A DNA stretch of 64,000 nucleotides. Origin: Pseudomonadota bacterium (lineage in GTDB: Bacteria > Desulfobacterota > Binatia > Binatales > Binataceae). This document shows, piece by piece, positions 46,415 to 55,829 of this stretch (the stretch's first letter is position 1; each line of letters starts with the position of its first letter). The DNA lies in NCBI GenBank assembly GCA_021323675.1, contig JAJPKP010000040.1:1-64000 (forward strand). Reading direction: 5' to 3'. Both the position numbers and the translations under genes were made by a program. Under the pieces are notes generated by a model. It was not told where the DNA came from and made no database searches. It saw only the letters and a list, made by a program, of their open reading frames with translations.

Positions 46415-46708
46415 ATGGCTTGGCGCTTTTATCGGCGTGTTCGCGTGCTGCCGGGAATTTCGGTCAACGTCTCGAAGTCGGGACCGAGTTTGACGCTCGG
46501 CGGCCGCGGGGCACATGTCACGATCGGGCGGCGCGGCGTGACGCGGACGGTTGGGATACCAGGTACCGGAATCTACTGGACCGACCGTCAGGGTTATCAC
46601 ACGGGCGTTCATCGCCAGTCTGGCAACGGAAGCGTTTTGGGCGCGATCCTGAAGCTGGTGCTTGCGGTGATTGTGCTTTCGGTGATCATCGGGATCATCT
46701 CGAAGTAG
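46415..46708 (+). CDS. DUF4236 small membrane protein
   Basis: A protein of 97 residues. The first 55 residues match DUF4236 (MAWRFYRRVRVLPGISVNVSKSGPSLTLGGRG...GVTRTVGIPGTGIYW). A G/S-rich link and a C-terminal membrane helix (VLGAILKLVLAVIVLSVIIGII) follow. The start is ATG 46415, as expected for the family's M-x-WRF opening; ATG 46400 is also in frame. Function unknown. Confidence 0.82.
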   Translation: MAWRFYRRVRVLPGISVNVSKSGPSLTLGGRGAHVTIGRRGVTRTVGIPGTGIYWTDRQGYHTGVHRQSGNGSVLGAILKLVLAVIVLSVIIGIISK

Positions 46709-46983
46709 CGTGCCGGGGTTTTAGCCTTCGGCTGCGTTTCATCAGTTTGCCTTGCGATCATCCGGGCCGGGGTTGCTGTCCGCGCAAAGGATGAATCCGG
46801 ATGTCGCAAGTTACGCACAGGAAGGTGTTCGGTTTTCAGCCATTCGGCATAAAGCTCCGTTTATGTCAACGCTCAACGGGGTTTCACTTTCTCATGGCAT
46901 AGTTTGATGGCTAATTTCAGCCGAACTCTGTTTGAAGCATTCTGTGGATAACTTGTTAGTAACTTTCGTTTTGAGCTGAAAAA

Positions 46984-47952
46984 ATGAAGGCAATCCAGTT
47001 CGATCGCCTGGGAGGGCCCGAGGTTATGGAACTTCGGGAGATCCCTGTCCCCGAATTGCGTTCCGGCACGGTGCTGGTCCGAAATCGCGTCATCGCGATC
47101 AACTACGGCGACACGTTCTTCATCCGAGGCACCTACCTGGTGAAGCCAAAATTTCCTGATACTCCCGGGATGGAGGCGGCGGGAGAGATAGCAGCCGTCG
47201 CGCCCGATGTGACTCACCTGAGGGCGGGTATGCGCGTCGCCTATATCGGGATGGGCGCGTATGCGGAATATACGCTGATTCGCGCCTCGCGAGTGATGCC
47301 GATTCCCGACGAGATGGACTACGAGCAGGCCGCCTCTTTCCCCATCGCGGTTCTGACCGCATGGCATATGCTGCACTCCTGTCATGAAACGAAGCCCGGG
47401 CAGACGGTTATCGTCCATTCGGCCGCGGGCGGTGTCGGTATCGCCGCGGTGCAGATTGCCAAGGCCGCCGACGCTCGGGTGCTCGGGACGGTTTCAAGCG
47501 AGGAGAAGTTCGAGATGGTTCGGAAGTTCGGCGCGGACTGGGTAGTGAACTACGAGACCCACGACTTCGCAGAAGAGGCGATGAAGGTAACGGGCGGGCG
47601 CGGCGCGGACCTCATACTCGATGCGGTCGGTAAGCCCACTTTCGAGAAGGGACTGGGATGCCTGGCTCCGCTCGGACATCTCATCCTCTATGGCCGTGCG
47701 GGCGGCGCACCCGATCCCATCAACCCGCTCGCGCTGTTTGGGAAGTCAATCAAAGTGAGCGGCTTCGCGGTCACGATGATGTACGCGCTCACGGATCATC
47801 ATCGCCGCGCCCTTGAAGATGTGTTCCGGCTGGAGCGCGAGGGCAAGCTGACGGTGCCGATCGGAGGGCGCTTCCCGCTCGCCGAAGCCGTGAACGCTCA
47901 TCGCTATCTCGAATCGCGCCGCTCAACCGGAAAGCTTTTGCTTATTCCGTAA
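46984..47952 (+). CDS. Zinc-independent quinone oxidoreductase-like MDR protein
   Basis: A protein of 322 residues of the medium-chain dehydrogenase family. It has the QOR opening (MKAIQFDRLGGPEVMELREIPVPEL), no zinc-binding Cys cluster, VIAINYGDTFFIRG, and the NADPH site HSAAGGVGIAAVQIAKA followed by VVNYETHDF. It probably reduces quinones or enones with NADPH. It starts a plus-strand run with a hydrolase and the linalool-dehydratase-like gene. Confidence 0.92.
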   Translation: MKAIQFDRLGGPEVMELREIPVPELRSGTVLVRNRVIAINYGDTFFIRGTYLVKPKFPDTPGMEAAGEIAAVAPDVTHLRAGMRVAYIGMGAYAEYTLIRASRVMPIPDEMDYEQAASFPIAVLTAWHMLHSCHETKPGQTVIVHSAAGGVGIAAVQIAKAADARVLGTVSSEEKFEMVRKFGADWVVNYETHDFAEEAMKVTGGRGADLILDAVGKPTFEKGLGCLAPLGHLILYGRAGGAPDPINPLALFGKSIKVSGFAVTMMYALTDHHRRALEDVFRLEREGKLTVPIGGRFPLAEAVNAHRYLESRRSTGKLLLIP

Positions 47953-47986
47953 ACGGCCGCGACGGCGCAGGCCGGGAGGACGATAA

Positions 47987-48784
47987 ATGCAGCGTGCACG
48001 CATCAACGGAATCGAGATTGCCTATGAACTTGGCGGTGCCGGCGCGCCGCTGGTAATGATTCACGGCGCGCAGGGCGACCAGACGATGTTCACCGCAATG
48101 GCTGACGCGCTCGCGCCCAGGTTTCGGGTGCTCACCTTTGATCAGCGAGGCTCAGGACTCAGCGAGAAACCCGACATGCCATACAGCATCGCGATGCTCG
48201 CGGACGATACGGCGGCGCTGATGGATCACGTCGGCTTTCCCGCCGCTCACATAATCGGAGTTTCGATGGGAGGAATGATCGCGCAGGAGTTTGCGCTGCG
48301 CCATCCGGACCGGACCCGTACCCTTATCCTCGGATGCACCACGCCCGGCGGTCCAAACGCGATTCGCGCCCCGGGCGCGGCGCCCGCATACTCGACGCGC
48401 GAGATGACGGCCGAAGAGCGGGGCAGGGCGCTTGCCGAGGCTGCATTTACCAAAGGCTATATCGCGTCGCATCCGGAGTTGATTCCCTCGATGATCGAAT
48501 CGCGCCGCCGCCGCCCGATCGATCCGATTGGGTTCGCCCGCCGGATGCAGGCGATTCAAGGACACGATACGTGCGATCGCCTCGGGCAAATCAGATGTCC
48601 CACGCTCGTGATCACGGGCAGGGAGGACGCGCTTATTCCGTGGGAGAATTCGCGCCTCATCGCCGAGCGTATCCCGGGCGCTCAACTGGTGATCCTCGAA
48701 CCGGCGGGCCATTGCTTCTGGATGGAACAGCCGGAGCAATCGCGCAATGCGATCGAGGGGTTTCTCGCGTCCAGCGCGCGTTGA
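47987..48784 (+). CDS. Alpha/beta hydrolase
   Basis: A protein of 265 residues with the canonical fold: MIHGAQGDQTMF (oxyanion region), FDQRGSGLSEKP, nucleophile elbow GVSMGGM, acid DALIPW in VITGREDALIP, and catalytic H in PAGHCFWMEQP. There is no signal peptide. A good ribosome-binding site (GGAGGACGATAA) precedes ATG. Substrate unknown; relatives include 3-oxoadipate enol-lactonase-like and ester hydrolases. Confidence 0.9.
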   Translation: MQRARINGIEIAYELGGAGAPLVMIHGAQGDQTMFTAMADALAPRFRVLTFDQRGSGLSEKPDMPYSIAMLADDTAALMDHVGFPAAHIIGVSMGGMIAQEFALRHPDRTRTLILGCTTPGGPNAIRAPGAAPAYSTREMTAEERGRALAEAAFTKGYIASHPELIPSMIESRRRRPIDPIGFARRMQAIQGHDTCDRLGQIRCPTLVITGREDALIPWENSRLIAERIPGAQLVILEPAGHCFWMEQPEQSRNAIEGFLASSAR

Positions 48785-48834
48785 TTTTCGCGCCAAGTCG
48801 TGCAATCGAGTCATAGCCGGAGTGTAAGAGCATC

Positions 48835-49170
48835 ATGCCCTGCTGCGCGCTTGCCGCATTTGTCGTCGGCCAGATCGTAATCGGCTTTGACGCGTTCAAG
48901 CGATTTGTCCTGGGCGCCCGCTATGCCCCAAAGGAACCGGATGTTAATCCGGCAGCGCAGTGGCTCCTGTTTGCTCCGGGTCGTGAAGAGACTCGCGCGG
49001 CGCGTGGGCTGAGGCCGCTTCGATGGGTCGCGGCTGCGGCGGCGCTGGAAGTCGTGCTGACTGCCGGGGCCGCGTACGCGCTGCGGGCGCATCGCGCTCA
49101 CCCGTCCGCCGGCGATCAGCGCGTCGTGCAGGAATGCCGGCGGGGAATTCCTTGGCAATTGCAGCGATAG
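48835..49170 (+). CDS. Small hypothetical protein before the LinD-like gene
   Basis: A protein of 111 residues that I do not recognise. Two hydrophobic segments (about 3-20 and 64-82) suggest two membrane helices; the N-terminus has MPCC. It lies 50 bases after the hydrolase gene and 21 bases before the LinD-like gene, so it is likely translated with them. Its codon pattern looks like that of its neighbours. Confidence 0.55.
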   Translation: MPCCALAAFVVGQIVIGFDAFKRFVLGARYAPKEPDVNPAAQWLLFAPGREETRAARGLRPLRWVAAAAALEVVLTAGAAYALRAHRAHPSAGDQRVVQECRRGIPWQLQR

Positions 49171-49191
49171 CCGCGCTGGAGGAGAAGGTCG

Positions 49192-51111
49192 ATGGCAGCA
49201 GTGCCAAATGAGGTCGTGCAGGCGTTTCTGGCGCGAGAGAGTTCGGTCGGTCCCGTTACTTCGGCGCGCCGCCGCCGCACCGCGCTCATCTATACGGTCA
49301 TGTGCCTGGTTGGAATCATCCCGATGCTGACCGGGATGACGGCAAGCGCCAAGGCGGCAGGACTGGGACTTTGGATTCCGGGCGGCGGATTTCTGGCCGT
49401 GGGCGGATGGGCGATGCTGCTTTTTCCGCTGACGGTGGCGCTGTTCGGATTGGCCGTCTTCGCCTGGTTTGGTTCGGGGATGGTGATTGCGCCGATTATC
49501 GTCTGGTTTGGATCGGCGGTTTTGGCGGGCGGAGTTGCCGGCGATTCCATCTCGTCATTCGGGGCGCTGCTGGTTCCGGCTATCGTGATAGCCACGGGCA
49601 TCTACTGCTATCGCGCGGCGCGGGAGCGAAAGGCGGCGGAGTTGGCTCGGCTCGATGCGCGCAAGCAGTTCCTGCCGGCCGCGATTGCCGAGGCGATTGA
49701 GGTTGCGGGGCCGGTTCCCTCGGGCGATGCGCGGGAATTATCCTCTGAGGATCTTGCGGCGGTTCGTTATCTCTACGACCGGGCCTTGCAGCCGGTCGGC
49801 GAGATCAACGGCTACGACAAGATCGATCAGTTTCAGACCTCGGCGCTCCGCTACCAGATCAATAACATCGGCTATGCGCTGGCGATGCTGCAATGCCATT
49901 ACGCGCCGAACTTTCACGGCTACCTGCATCGCGCGCAGCGCAATCTGATCGATCTGTATCTCGAGCGGAAGATCTGGAGCTACTGGATTTACGAATCGGC
50001 CTGGGGACATCTCAATGTCACCAACCCCGACCCCGCGGGCAAGGACAATATCATGCTCACTGGATGGTTCGGGCTGCATGTGGGCATGTACATGCTGAAC
50101 AGCGGGGACCGCCGATATGGAGAACCCGGCAGCCTGCCTTTCCGCCTGAGCCCCCATCGCGTCTTTCATCACGACATCCACAGCCTCGAGCAGTCGGTGC
50201 TCCGCAATTTCCTTGACTCTGAGTTCTGCCTGTATCCCTGCGAGCCGAACTGGGTTTACCCGATCTGCAATCACTTCGGGATGGCGTCGCTGGCGGTTTA
50301 CGATCGCCTGTACGCCAAGGGCTATGTGCATGCGACGCTGGACCGGTGGCTCAAGAGCCTGGACACGGAATTTACCGACTACAGCGGCAGCGTCATCGGG
50401 CTGCGTTCTTCGCTGACGGGAATCCGTTTTCCGTTTCCAGCCGGTGAAGCCGGATTTGCGATCTTCGAGAACTGCTTCGCGCCCGAACGCGCGCAGCGGA
50501 TGTGGGCGATCGCGCGGCATGAGTTGAAGCAGGTTCTCAAAGCGGATCAGGCGGGCAACAGGAAAGTCAGCCTGCCGGGGCGAGGATTCGACTTCGGAAA
50601 TTATCGTCCCGGATGGGCCGGAGCTTACGCGGGAATCATGGACAGCGCTCGCGAGTTTGGCGACGAAGAGACCGCCGCCGCCGCGCGGGAAAGCCTCGAT
50701 CAGGAATGCGGACGCATCATGACCGGCGGCGTGCTGCGATACGCGAATGGCTCCAACCTGGCGAACGTGATGGCGGTGCGGGCGCGAATTCACCGGCGCG
50801 ACGACTTCCGCAACGCGGTCATCAAGGGGCCGAGTGAGGAAGCGCTCAGAGGGCCCGTCCTTGCTGACGCGCGATATCCCGATGTGCTGGTGGCCCGCGC
50901 TCGCAGCAGCGGAGACGATCTGGATTTGGTCCTGTACCCGGGGACAGACCAGGTTTCGCAATCCCTGCGAATCGAGCGCCTGAACCCGGGGCGCCGCTAT
51001 CTCGTCCGCAACGGAAGAGAAGAAAACGTTACGGCCGACAACGCCGGAGCCGTTTCAATCCTCGTCGATCTGCATGGCAGGACGCGGATTCAGATTCTGC
51101 CCGCCGCCTAA
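49192..51111 (+). CDS. Membrane-anchored linalool dehydratase/isomerase-like protein
   Basis: A protein of 639 residues. About four membrane helices (31-49, two within 62-111, 122-140) precede a soluble alpha-toroid-like domain. Residues 190-400 recall linalool dehydratase/isomerase of Castellaniella: KDNIM at 284-288, DRRYGEPGSL, and the cysteine pair C350/C359 in PCEPNWVYPICN, with VYDRL just after, at the spacing of the catalytic Cys pair. An Asp (D196) aligns plausibly with the catalytic Asp, but the position of the catalytic His appears to be W292. The chemistry may therefore differ. The start is ATG 49192 after GGAGAAGG. Assignment rests on remembered motifs. Confidence 0.75.
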   Translation: MAAVPNEVVQAFLARESSVGPVTSARRRRTALIYTVMCLVGIIPMLTGMTASAKAAGLGLWIPGGGFLAVGGWAMLLFPLTVALFGLAVFAWFGSGMVIAPIIVWFGSAVLAGGVAGDSISSFGALLVPAIVIATGIYCYRAARERKAAELARLDARKQFLPAAIAEAIEVAGPVPSGDARELSSEDLAAVRYLYDRALQPVGEINGYDKIDQFQTSALRYQINNIGYALAMLQCHYAPNFHGYLHRAQRNLIDLYLERKIWSYWIYESAWGHLNVTNPDPAGKDNIMLTGWFGLHVGMYMLNSGDRRYGEPGSLPFRLSPHRVFHHDIHSLEQSVLRNFLDSEFCLYPCEPNWVYPICNHFGMASLAVYDRLYAKGYVHATLDRWLKSLDTEFTDYSGSVIGLRSSLTGIRFPFPAGEAGFAIFENCFAPERAQRMWAIARHELKQVLKADQAGNRKVSLPGRGFDFGNYRPGWAGAYAGIMDSAREFGDEETAAAARESLDQECGRIMTGGVLRYANGSNLANVMAVRARIHRRDDFRNAVIKGPSEEALRGPVLADARYPDVLVARARSSGDDLDLVLYPGTDQVSQSLRIERLNPGRRYLVRNGREENVTADNAGAVSILVDLHGRTRIQILPAA

Positions 51112-51477
51112 CGGGCGCGAATGGCGCCGAGCGACGGCTTTGAGGTCTCACGGATACAGAGTCAGCGCGTAACCACGCATCTGATGGTCGATCCGATAAC
51201 CTGGATTGTGGCAGGCAATCCGAAAGCCCAAGCCAGCGCCAATCCGATCAGAAGAATTCGTGCGATCATTTTCGTCACCTGCCGGTAACTGCGTCATTCG
51301 ATGCCCCATTTCGAGCAAACAAAAGGCTCATCGGGGTCGAATGGCGTCGTCGGATGAGAGGGAGCAAGGAACGCGCCAGACTCGCGCATGCTCGCAGACG
51401 CTGGACTGCACAACTACCGGCCGCAATACTCACAATCGATTACCAAACAAACATCAGTTTTCAGGAGGCAGCTTGCG
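51112..51477. other. Intergenic stretch before the aldo/keto reductase
   Basis: These 366 bases hold the possible small minus-strand frame at 51162-51269 and, at the right end, the AGGAGG ribosome-binding site of the aldo/keto reductase gene. No terminator hairpin with a T-run and no clear promoter is visible. Confidence 0.5.
51162..51269 (-). CDS. Possible 35-residue membrane peptide
   Basis: The frame starts at ATG 51269 with AGGTGA seven bases upstream and encodes a hydrophobic helix (ARILLIGLALAWAFGLPATIQVIG) with a basic end. The Shine-Dalgarno match and composition favour a small membrane or exported peptide, but its length makes chance possible. It runs opposite to its neighbours. Confidence 0.35.
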   Translation of the reverse strand: MIARILLIGLALAWAFGLPATIQVIGSTIRCVVTR

Positions 51478-52461
51478 ATGAACTATCGGCAGCTCGGCCG
51501 CAGCAACCTGCGTGTTGCCACCGTGGGACTCGGATGCATGGGGATGTCGGACTTTTACGGTCCGCGCGACGATGCGGAATCGATCGCCACGATCCATCGC
51601 GCACTGGACCGCGGCGTCAACTTTCTGGATACCTCCGATGCATACGGACCGCACAAGAATGAGGAACTGGTGGGCCGCGCGATTCGGGGTCGCCGCGATG
51701 AGGTGGTGCTCGCGACGAAGTTCGGAATCGTGCGCGGTCCCGACGGATCTCGCAGCATCAGTGGCAAGCCCGATTACGTGCGCAAGAGCTGCGAAGCGAG
51801 CCTTAAACGGCTGGGCGTCGAGGTGATCGACCTCTATTACCAGCATCGCGTCGATCCCAACACTCCGATCGAGGAGACGGTGGGGGCGATGGCGCGGCTG
51901 GTAGAGGAGGGAAAGGTCAGGACGCTCGGGCTTTCGGAGGCTTCGGCGCAGACGATTCGCCGCGCATGCAGAGTCCATCCGATCTCCGCGCTGCAGACCG
52001 AGTATTCCCTTTGGAGCCGCGATCCGGAGGACGGGCTACTCGACCTGTGCAAGGAGCTCGGCATCACGTTTGTCGCATACAGTCCGCTCGGACGCGGGTT
52101 TCTCACCGGAGAGATCAGGAGATTTGAGGATCTGGCTCCGGATGATTTCCGCCGCTTGTCGCCCCGGTTTCAGGGCGAAAACTTCAATAAGAACCTGGAG
52201 CTGGTGGAAAGGATAAAGAAGATCGCATCCGAAAAGGGATGCACTCCGTCGCAGCTCGCGCTGGCCTGGGTAATCGGTCGAGCCGAGCATATTGTCACCA
52301 TCCCCGGCACCAAGCGGGTGAAATATCTTGAAGAAAATGTTGCCGCCGACGGCATCCGCTTCACCCCCGAGGAACTGCGGCGGATCGATGAGATAGCCCC
52401 GCGTGGAGTGGCGGCGGGGGATCGTTATCCGGCCGCCTTGATGGGGTCAATTAACATCTGA
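51478..52461 (+). CDS. Aldo/keto reductase
   Basis: A TIM-barrel NADPH oxidoreductase of 327 residues. Motifs are [23 protein letters not shown], catalytic D and Y in [19 protein letters not shown] in LATKFG, H in [10 protein letters not shown], and the cofactor site in [13 protein letters not shown]. The subfamily is the YajO/PLR1-like group (AKR13-type). A strong AGGAGG precedes ATG 51478. Substrate unknown. Confidence 0.94.
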   Translation: MNYRQLGRSNLRVATVGLGCMGMSDFYGPRDDAESIATIHRALDRGVNFLDTSDAYGPHKNEELVGRAIRGRRDEVVLATKFGIVRGPDGSRSISGKPDYVRKSCEASLKRLGVEVIDLYYQHRVDPNTPIEETVGAMARLVEEGKVRTLGLSEASAQTIRRACRVHPISALQTEYSLWSRDPEDGLLDLCKELGITFVAYSPLGRGFLTGEIRRFEDLAPDDFRRLSPRFQGENFNKNLELVERIKKIASEKGCTPSQLALAWVIGRAEHIVTIPGTKRVKYLEENVAADGIRFTPEELRRIDEIAPRGVAAGDRYPAALMGSINI

Positions 52462-52671
52462 GAACGGCTCGCGCCTGGCTGGTGGCTGTGGGTGCGGCTT
52501 CTATGGAAAGAAACTTTGTCGCATCAGACTCAGCATACCGCTGGCGTGCACGATTAGCCGTTCGTTAACACGCTATGCTTGCAACTCGGAATCGGCGGGA
52601 CTAGCTTTTTCGGGTCGGGGAGGATTGGGCGGCGTCTGCGACGCCATTGTGGGTGTTCGTTGGGTTGAACG

Positions 52672-53604
52672 ATGACGGGCGTTGTAACACTGAACCCATT
52701 TTCGCCTCAAGCGGCTGCAATCTCTCATCTCTTCATCGCGATTCTCATCATTCTCGGCGGAATTTTTCTGCTGGTGACCGCTCTGGTCATCGTCGCCATC
52801 ATCCGCTACCGCGACCGCCCCGACGCGCCTGAGGCACGGCAGGTTTTCGGATCGCATCGCCTCGAGATCGCATGGACGGTAGCCCCGATCCTTCTGCTGG
52901 CGTTAATCGCGGTGTTCATGATTCGCGCCATCGAGGCATCGGACCCGCCGGTCGGCGACGAACATCCTGATATACGGGTCACGGGCCATCAGTGGTGGTG
53001 GGAGGCGCAGTATCCGAGTTCCGGGGCGCTGGTGGCCAACGAGATTCATATTCCGGTTGGAAAATCGCTGCTGGTCGAAGTCGATTCGGCGGACGTAATT
53101 CACGACTTCTGGGTGCCGGAGCTGGCGCGGAAGATCGATGCGATTCCGGGGCACGTCAATCATGTATGGATTCGCGCCGATCGCCCGGGCGTTTACCAGG
53201 GCGTATGCGCGGAATTCTGCGGCGCGGAACATACCTGGATGCGATTGATCGTGGTCGCGGAGCCGCAAGCCGACTTCGACGCGTGGCAATCGGCGCAGTT
53301 GACGAACCCGCCAACTCCGAAAGAGGGGATGGAGGCGCGGGGGCTCCAGCTCGTGAAGGATCAGACCTGCCTGAACTGCCACGCGATTTCCGGACTGCCC
53401 GGGCACAAAAACATCGGTCCGGATCTTACGCATATCGCGGGCAGACAGATTCTCGCCGGCGGCGCCGCCTCCAACACCCCCGAGAACCTGTTCCGATGGC
53501 TCAAAGATCCGGCCTCGATCAAGCCCGAAAGCCACATGCCGAATTTCCAGTTGAGCGATGACAGCGTGCACGCGCTGGTTGCCTACATGGAGACCCTGAA
53601 ATGA
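52672..53604 (+). CDS. ctaC: Cytochrome c oxidase subunit II with fused cytochrome c
   Basis: A protein of 310 residues: two N-terminal membrane helices (about 19-45 and 65-88), a CuA cupredoxin domain (GHQWWWEAQYP, HDFWVPEL, then GVCAEFCGAEHTWM with the CuA ligands), and a C-terminal cytochrome c domain with CLNCH near 233-237 and a late Met (ESHMPNF). This is the caa3 plan, in which subunit II takes electrons directly. It overlaps ctaD as ATGA. The 210 bases upstream should hold the operon promoter. Confidence 0.94.
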   Translation: MTGVVTLNPFSPQAAAISHLFIAILIILGGIFLLVTALVIVAIIRYRDRPDAPEARQVFGSHRLEIAWTVAPILLLALIAVFMIRAIEASDPPVGDEHPDIRVTGHQWWWEAQYPSSGALVANEIHIPVGKSLLVEVDSADVIHDFWVPELARKIDAIPGHVNHVWIRADRPGVYQGVCAEFCGAEHTWMRLIVVAEPQADFDAWQSAQLTNPPTPKEGMEARGLQLVKDQTCLNCHAISGLPGHKNIGPDLTHIAGRQILAGGAASNTPENLFRWLKDPASIKPESHMPNFQLSDDSVHALVAYMETLK

Positions 53605-55268
53605 GCGACATCGCCGCCAGCGATCGGATCGCCGAGCTCGAGGCCAATCCGGAACGGATAGGATTTCTCTCCTGGGTCGCATCCGTCGATCACAAGCAGA
53701 TCGGCATCATGTACATGCTTTCGGCGCTGTTTTTCTTCGGGCTGGGCGGCCTCGAAGCGCTCATCATCCGCGCGCAGCTCGCGATGCCGGGAAATCACAT
53801 CGTGACGCCCGACACGTTCAATCAGCTCTTCAGCATGCATGGCACCACGATGATCTTTCTGGTGGTGATGCCGGTGCTGGCGGGGCTGACGGCGTACGTG
53901 ATCCCGCTGATGGTCGGGGCGCGCGACGTTGCGTTTCCCCGCCTCAATGCGTTCAGCTTCTGGGTGCAACTCTTCGGCGGAGTTCTGCTGTACTTCAGCT
54001 TCGTCGCGGGCGGCGCTCCGAATGCCGGATGGTTCAGCTATGCGCCGCTTAGCGAACCCGCGTATTCGTTCAACAATGGTGTCACCTACTGGATTTTGGG
54101 CCTGGCGGGAGTAGGCGTCGGATCGCTGGCGGGCGCGATCAACATGGCGGTGACGATACTGAAGCTGCGTGTGCCCGGCATGACGATTCGCCGCCTGCCG
54201 CTGTTCTGCTGGATGACGCTGGTCAATTCGTTCCTGATGATCTTTGCGCTGCCGGTCATCAATGCGGCGCTGGTACTGTTGCTGGCGGACCGGCTGCTGA
54301 ATGCTCATATCTTCACGCCGGCTTTTGGAGGCTCGGCGATCCTCTGGCAGCACTATTTCTGGGGCTTCGGGCATCCGGAAGTGTACATCATGATTCTGCC
54401 CGCATTTGCGATCATCTCCGAAGTGATTCCGGTTTTCGCAGGCAAGCCGATCTACGGGTACGAGTTCGTCGCGGGCTCGACGGTTGCGATCGCATTCATG
54501 TCATTCGCGGTCTGGGCGCATCATATGTTCGCGGTCGGCCTGGGCCATCTGTTCGATCTGTTTTTCGGGATTTCCACGATGGCGATTGCGGTTCCGACCG
54601 GCATCAAGATCTTCAACTGGACCGCGACGCTTTACCAGGGGCGGCTCAGATTCACGACCGCGATGAAGTTCGCGGTCGCGTTCATCGTGATGTTTACGAT
54701 CGGCGGGCTTTCAGGAGTCAGCTTCGCGGTGGTCCCGCTCGATTGGCAGCTGACCGATACTTATTATCTCGTCGCGCACCTGCATTACGTGCTGTTCGGC
54801 GGCGCAATCTTCGCGATCTTTGCCGGAATTTATTACTGGTTTCCGAAGATGTCCGGCCGGATGCTCGATGAGCGAGTAGGCAACTGGCACTTCTGGATTA
54901 CCTTCATCGGGTTCAATCTCACGTTCCTGGTTCAACACCTGCTGGGGATGATGGGGATGCCGCGGCGCGTCTTCACGTACCCGGATTGGCCGTGGTGGAT
55001 GACCCTGAACATGATTTCCACGATCGGGGCATTCGTCCTGCTGATCTCGGTAATCGTCTTCCTCTGGAACATCGTCAGCAGCCTGAACCACGGCGAGATT
55101 GCCGGCGACAATCCCTGGGATGCGTGGACGCTGGAGTGGGCGACGTCGTCGCCGCCGCCGGTTGAAAACTTCGATCTGGTGCCCCCGGTGCACGGCAGGC
55201 GGCCGCTCTGGGATTTGAAGCATCCCGAGCGCGCCGACGAACTCGTTGCAGCGGCGGCGGGGAAGTGA
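53601..55268 (+). CDS. ctaD: Cytochrome c oxidase subunit I
   Basis: A protein of 555 residues with about 12 membrane helices. Haem and copper ligands are visible: H in SMHGTTMIF (haem a), WGFGHPEVYI (CuB His with the cross-linked Tyr), AHHMF (two CuB His), and HLHYVLFGG (haem a3 and haem a). It is an A-type haem-copper oxidase. It lies between ctaC (overlapping by four bases) and subunit III. Confidence 0.97.
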   Translation: MSDIAASDRIAELEANPERIGFLSWVASVDHKQIGIMYMLSALFFFGLGGLEALIIRAQLAMPGNHIVTPDTFNQLFSMHGTTMIFLVVMPVLAGLTAYVIPLMVGARDVAFPRLNAFSFWVQLFGGVLLYFSFVAGGAPNAGWFSYAPLSEPAYSFNNGVTYWILGLAGVGVGSLAGAINMAVTILKLRVPGMTIRRLPLFCWMTLVNSFLMIFALPVINAALVLLLADRLLNAHIFTPAFGGSAILWQHYFWGFGHPEVYIMILPAFAIISEVIPVFAGKPIYGYEFVAGSTVAIAFMSFAVWAHHMFAVGLGHLFDLFFGISTMAIAVPTGIKIFNWTATLYQGRLRFTTAMKFAVAFIVMFTIGGLSGVSFAVVPLDWQLTDTYYLVAHLHYVLFGGAIFAIFAGIYYWFPKMSGRMLDERVGNWHFWITFIGFNLTFLVQHLLGMMGMPRRVFTYPDWPWWMTLNMISTIGAFVLLISVIVFLWNIVSSLNHGEIAGDNPWDAWTLEWATSSPPPVENFDLVPPVHGRRPLWDLKHPERADELVAAAAGK

Positions 55269-55274
55269 AGGCGG

Positions 55275-55829
55275 ATGTCGAAGAGTAAGCTCGCGGTATC
55301 GCTCTTCATATTGTCGGAAGCCAATTTCTTTGCGCTTCTGATAATCGCCTACCTCTACTTTCATGCCTACCCGGGCGAGGGCCCGACCGCGGCCACCTCG
55401 CTCAACGCCTATCGGACGGGCATCTTTTCGATTTTTCTCTTTGCGAGCAGCGCTACGATGATGCTCGCGTCGCGGAGCTACCGGGCAAAGAGCAGCGCCG
55501 CGTTCGGATGGCTGATCGCAACCCTGGTGCTGGGAGGAATCTTTCTGTTCGGCCAGGTGCGCGAGTACATGGAGCTGTATGCTTCAGGAGTTACCGCCAA
55601 TCGCAGCCTGTTCGCCACCACCTTTTTCACCCTGACCGGGTTTCACGGACTGCACGTTGCGGTGGGTCTGCTGGCAATCGCCGCAATCACGATCCTTACC
55701 GGAGTGGGGACTCTTGGGACAAGCGCGCGCGAGGCGGATGCGTTCGGGTCGGTCGAAATTTACTGGCATTTTGTGGACGGGGTATGGGTCGTGATCTTCA
55801 CGATCGTTTACCTGTGGGCGTTTCTATGA
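55275..55829 (+). CDS. ctaE: Cytochrome c oxidase subunit III
   Basis: A short subunit III of 184 residues with five membrane helices. It has LSEANFFALLIIAYLYFH, FFTLTGFHGLHVAVG and a C-terminal VEIYWHFVDGVWVVIFTIVYLW, the usual signature. It lacks the first two helices of seven-helix forms, as in many caa3 and quinol oxidases. It overlaps the next gene as ATGA. Confidence 0.93.
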   Translation: MSKSKLAVSLFILSEANFFALLIIAYLYFHAYPGEGPTAATSLNAYRTGIFSIFLFASSATMMLASRSYRAKSSAAFGWLIATLVLGGIFLFGQVREYMELYASGVTANRSLFATTFFTLTGFHGLHVAVGLLAIAAITILTGVGTLGTSAREADAFGSVEIYWHFVDGVWVVIFTIVYLWAFL

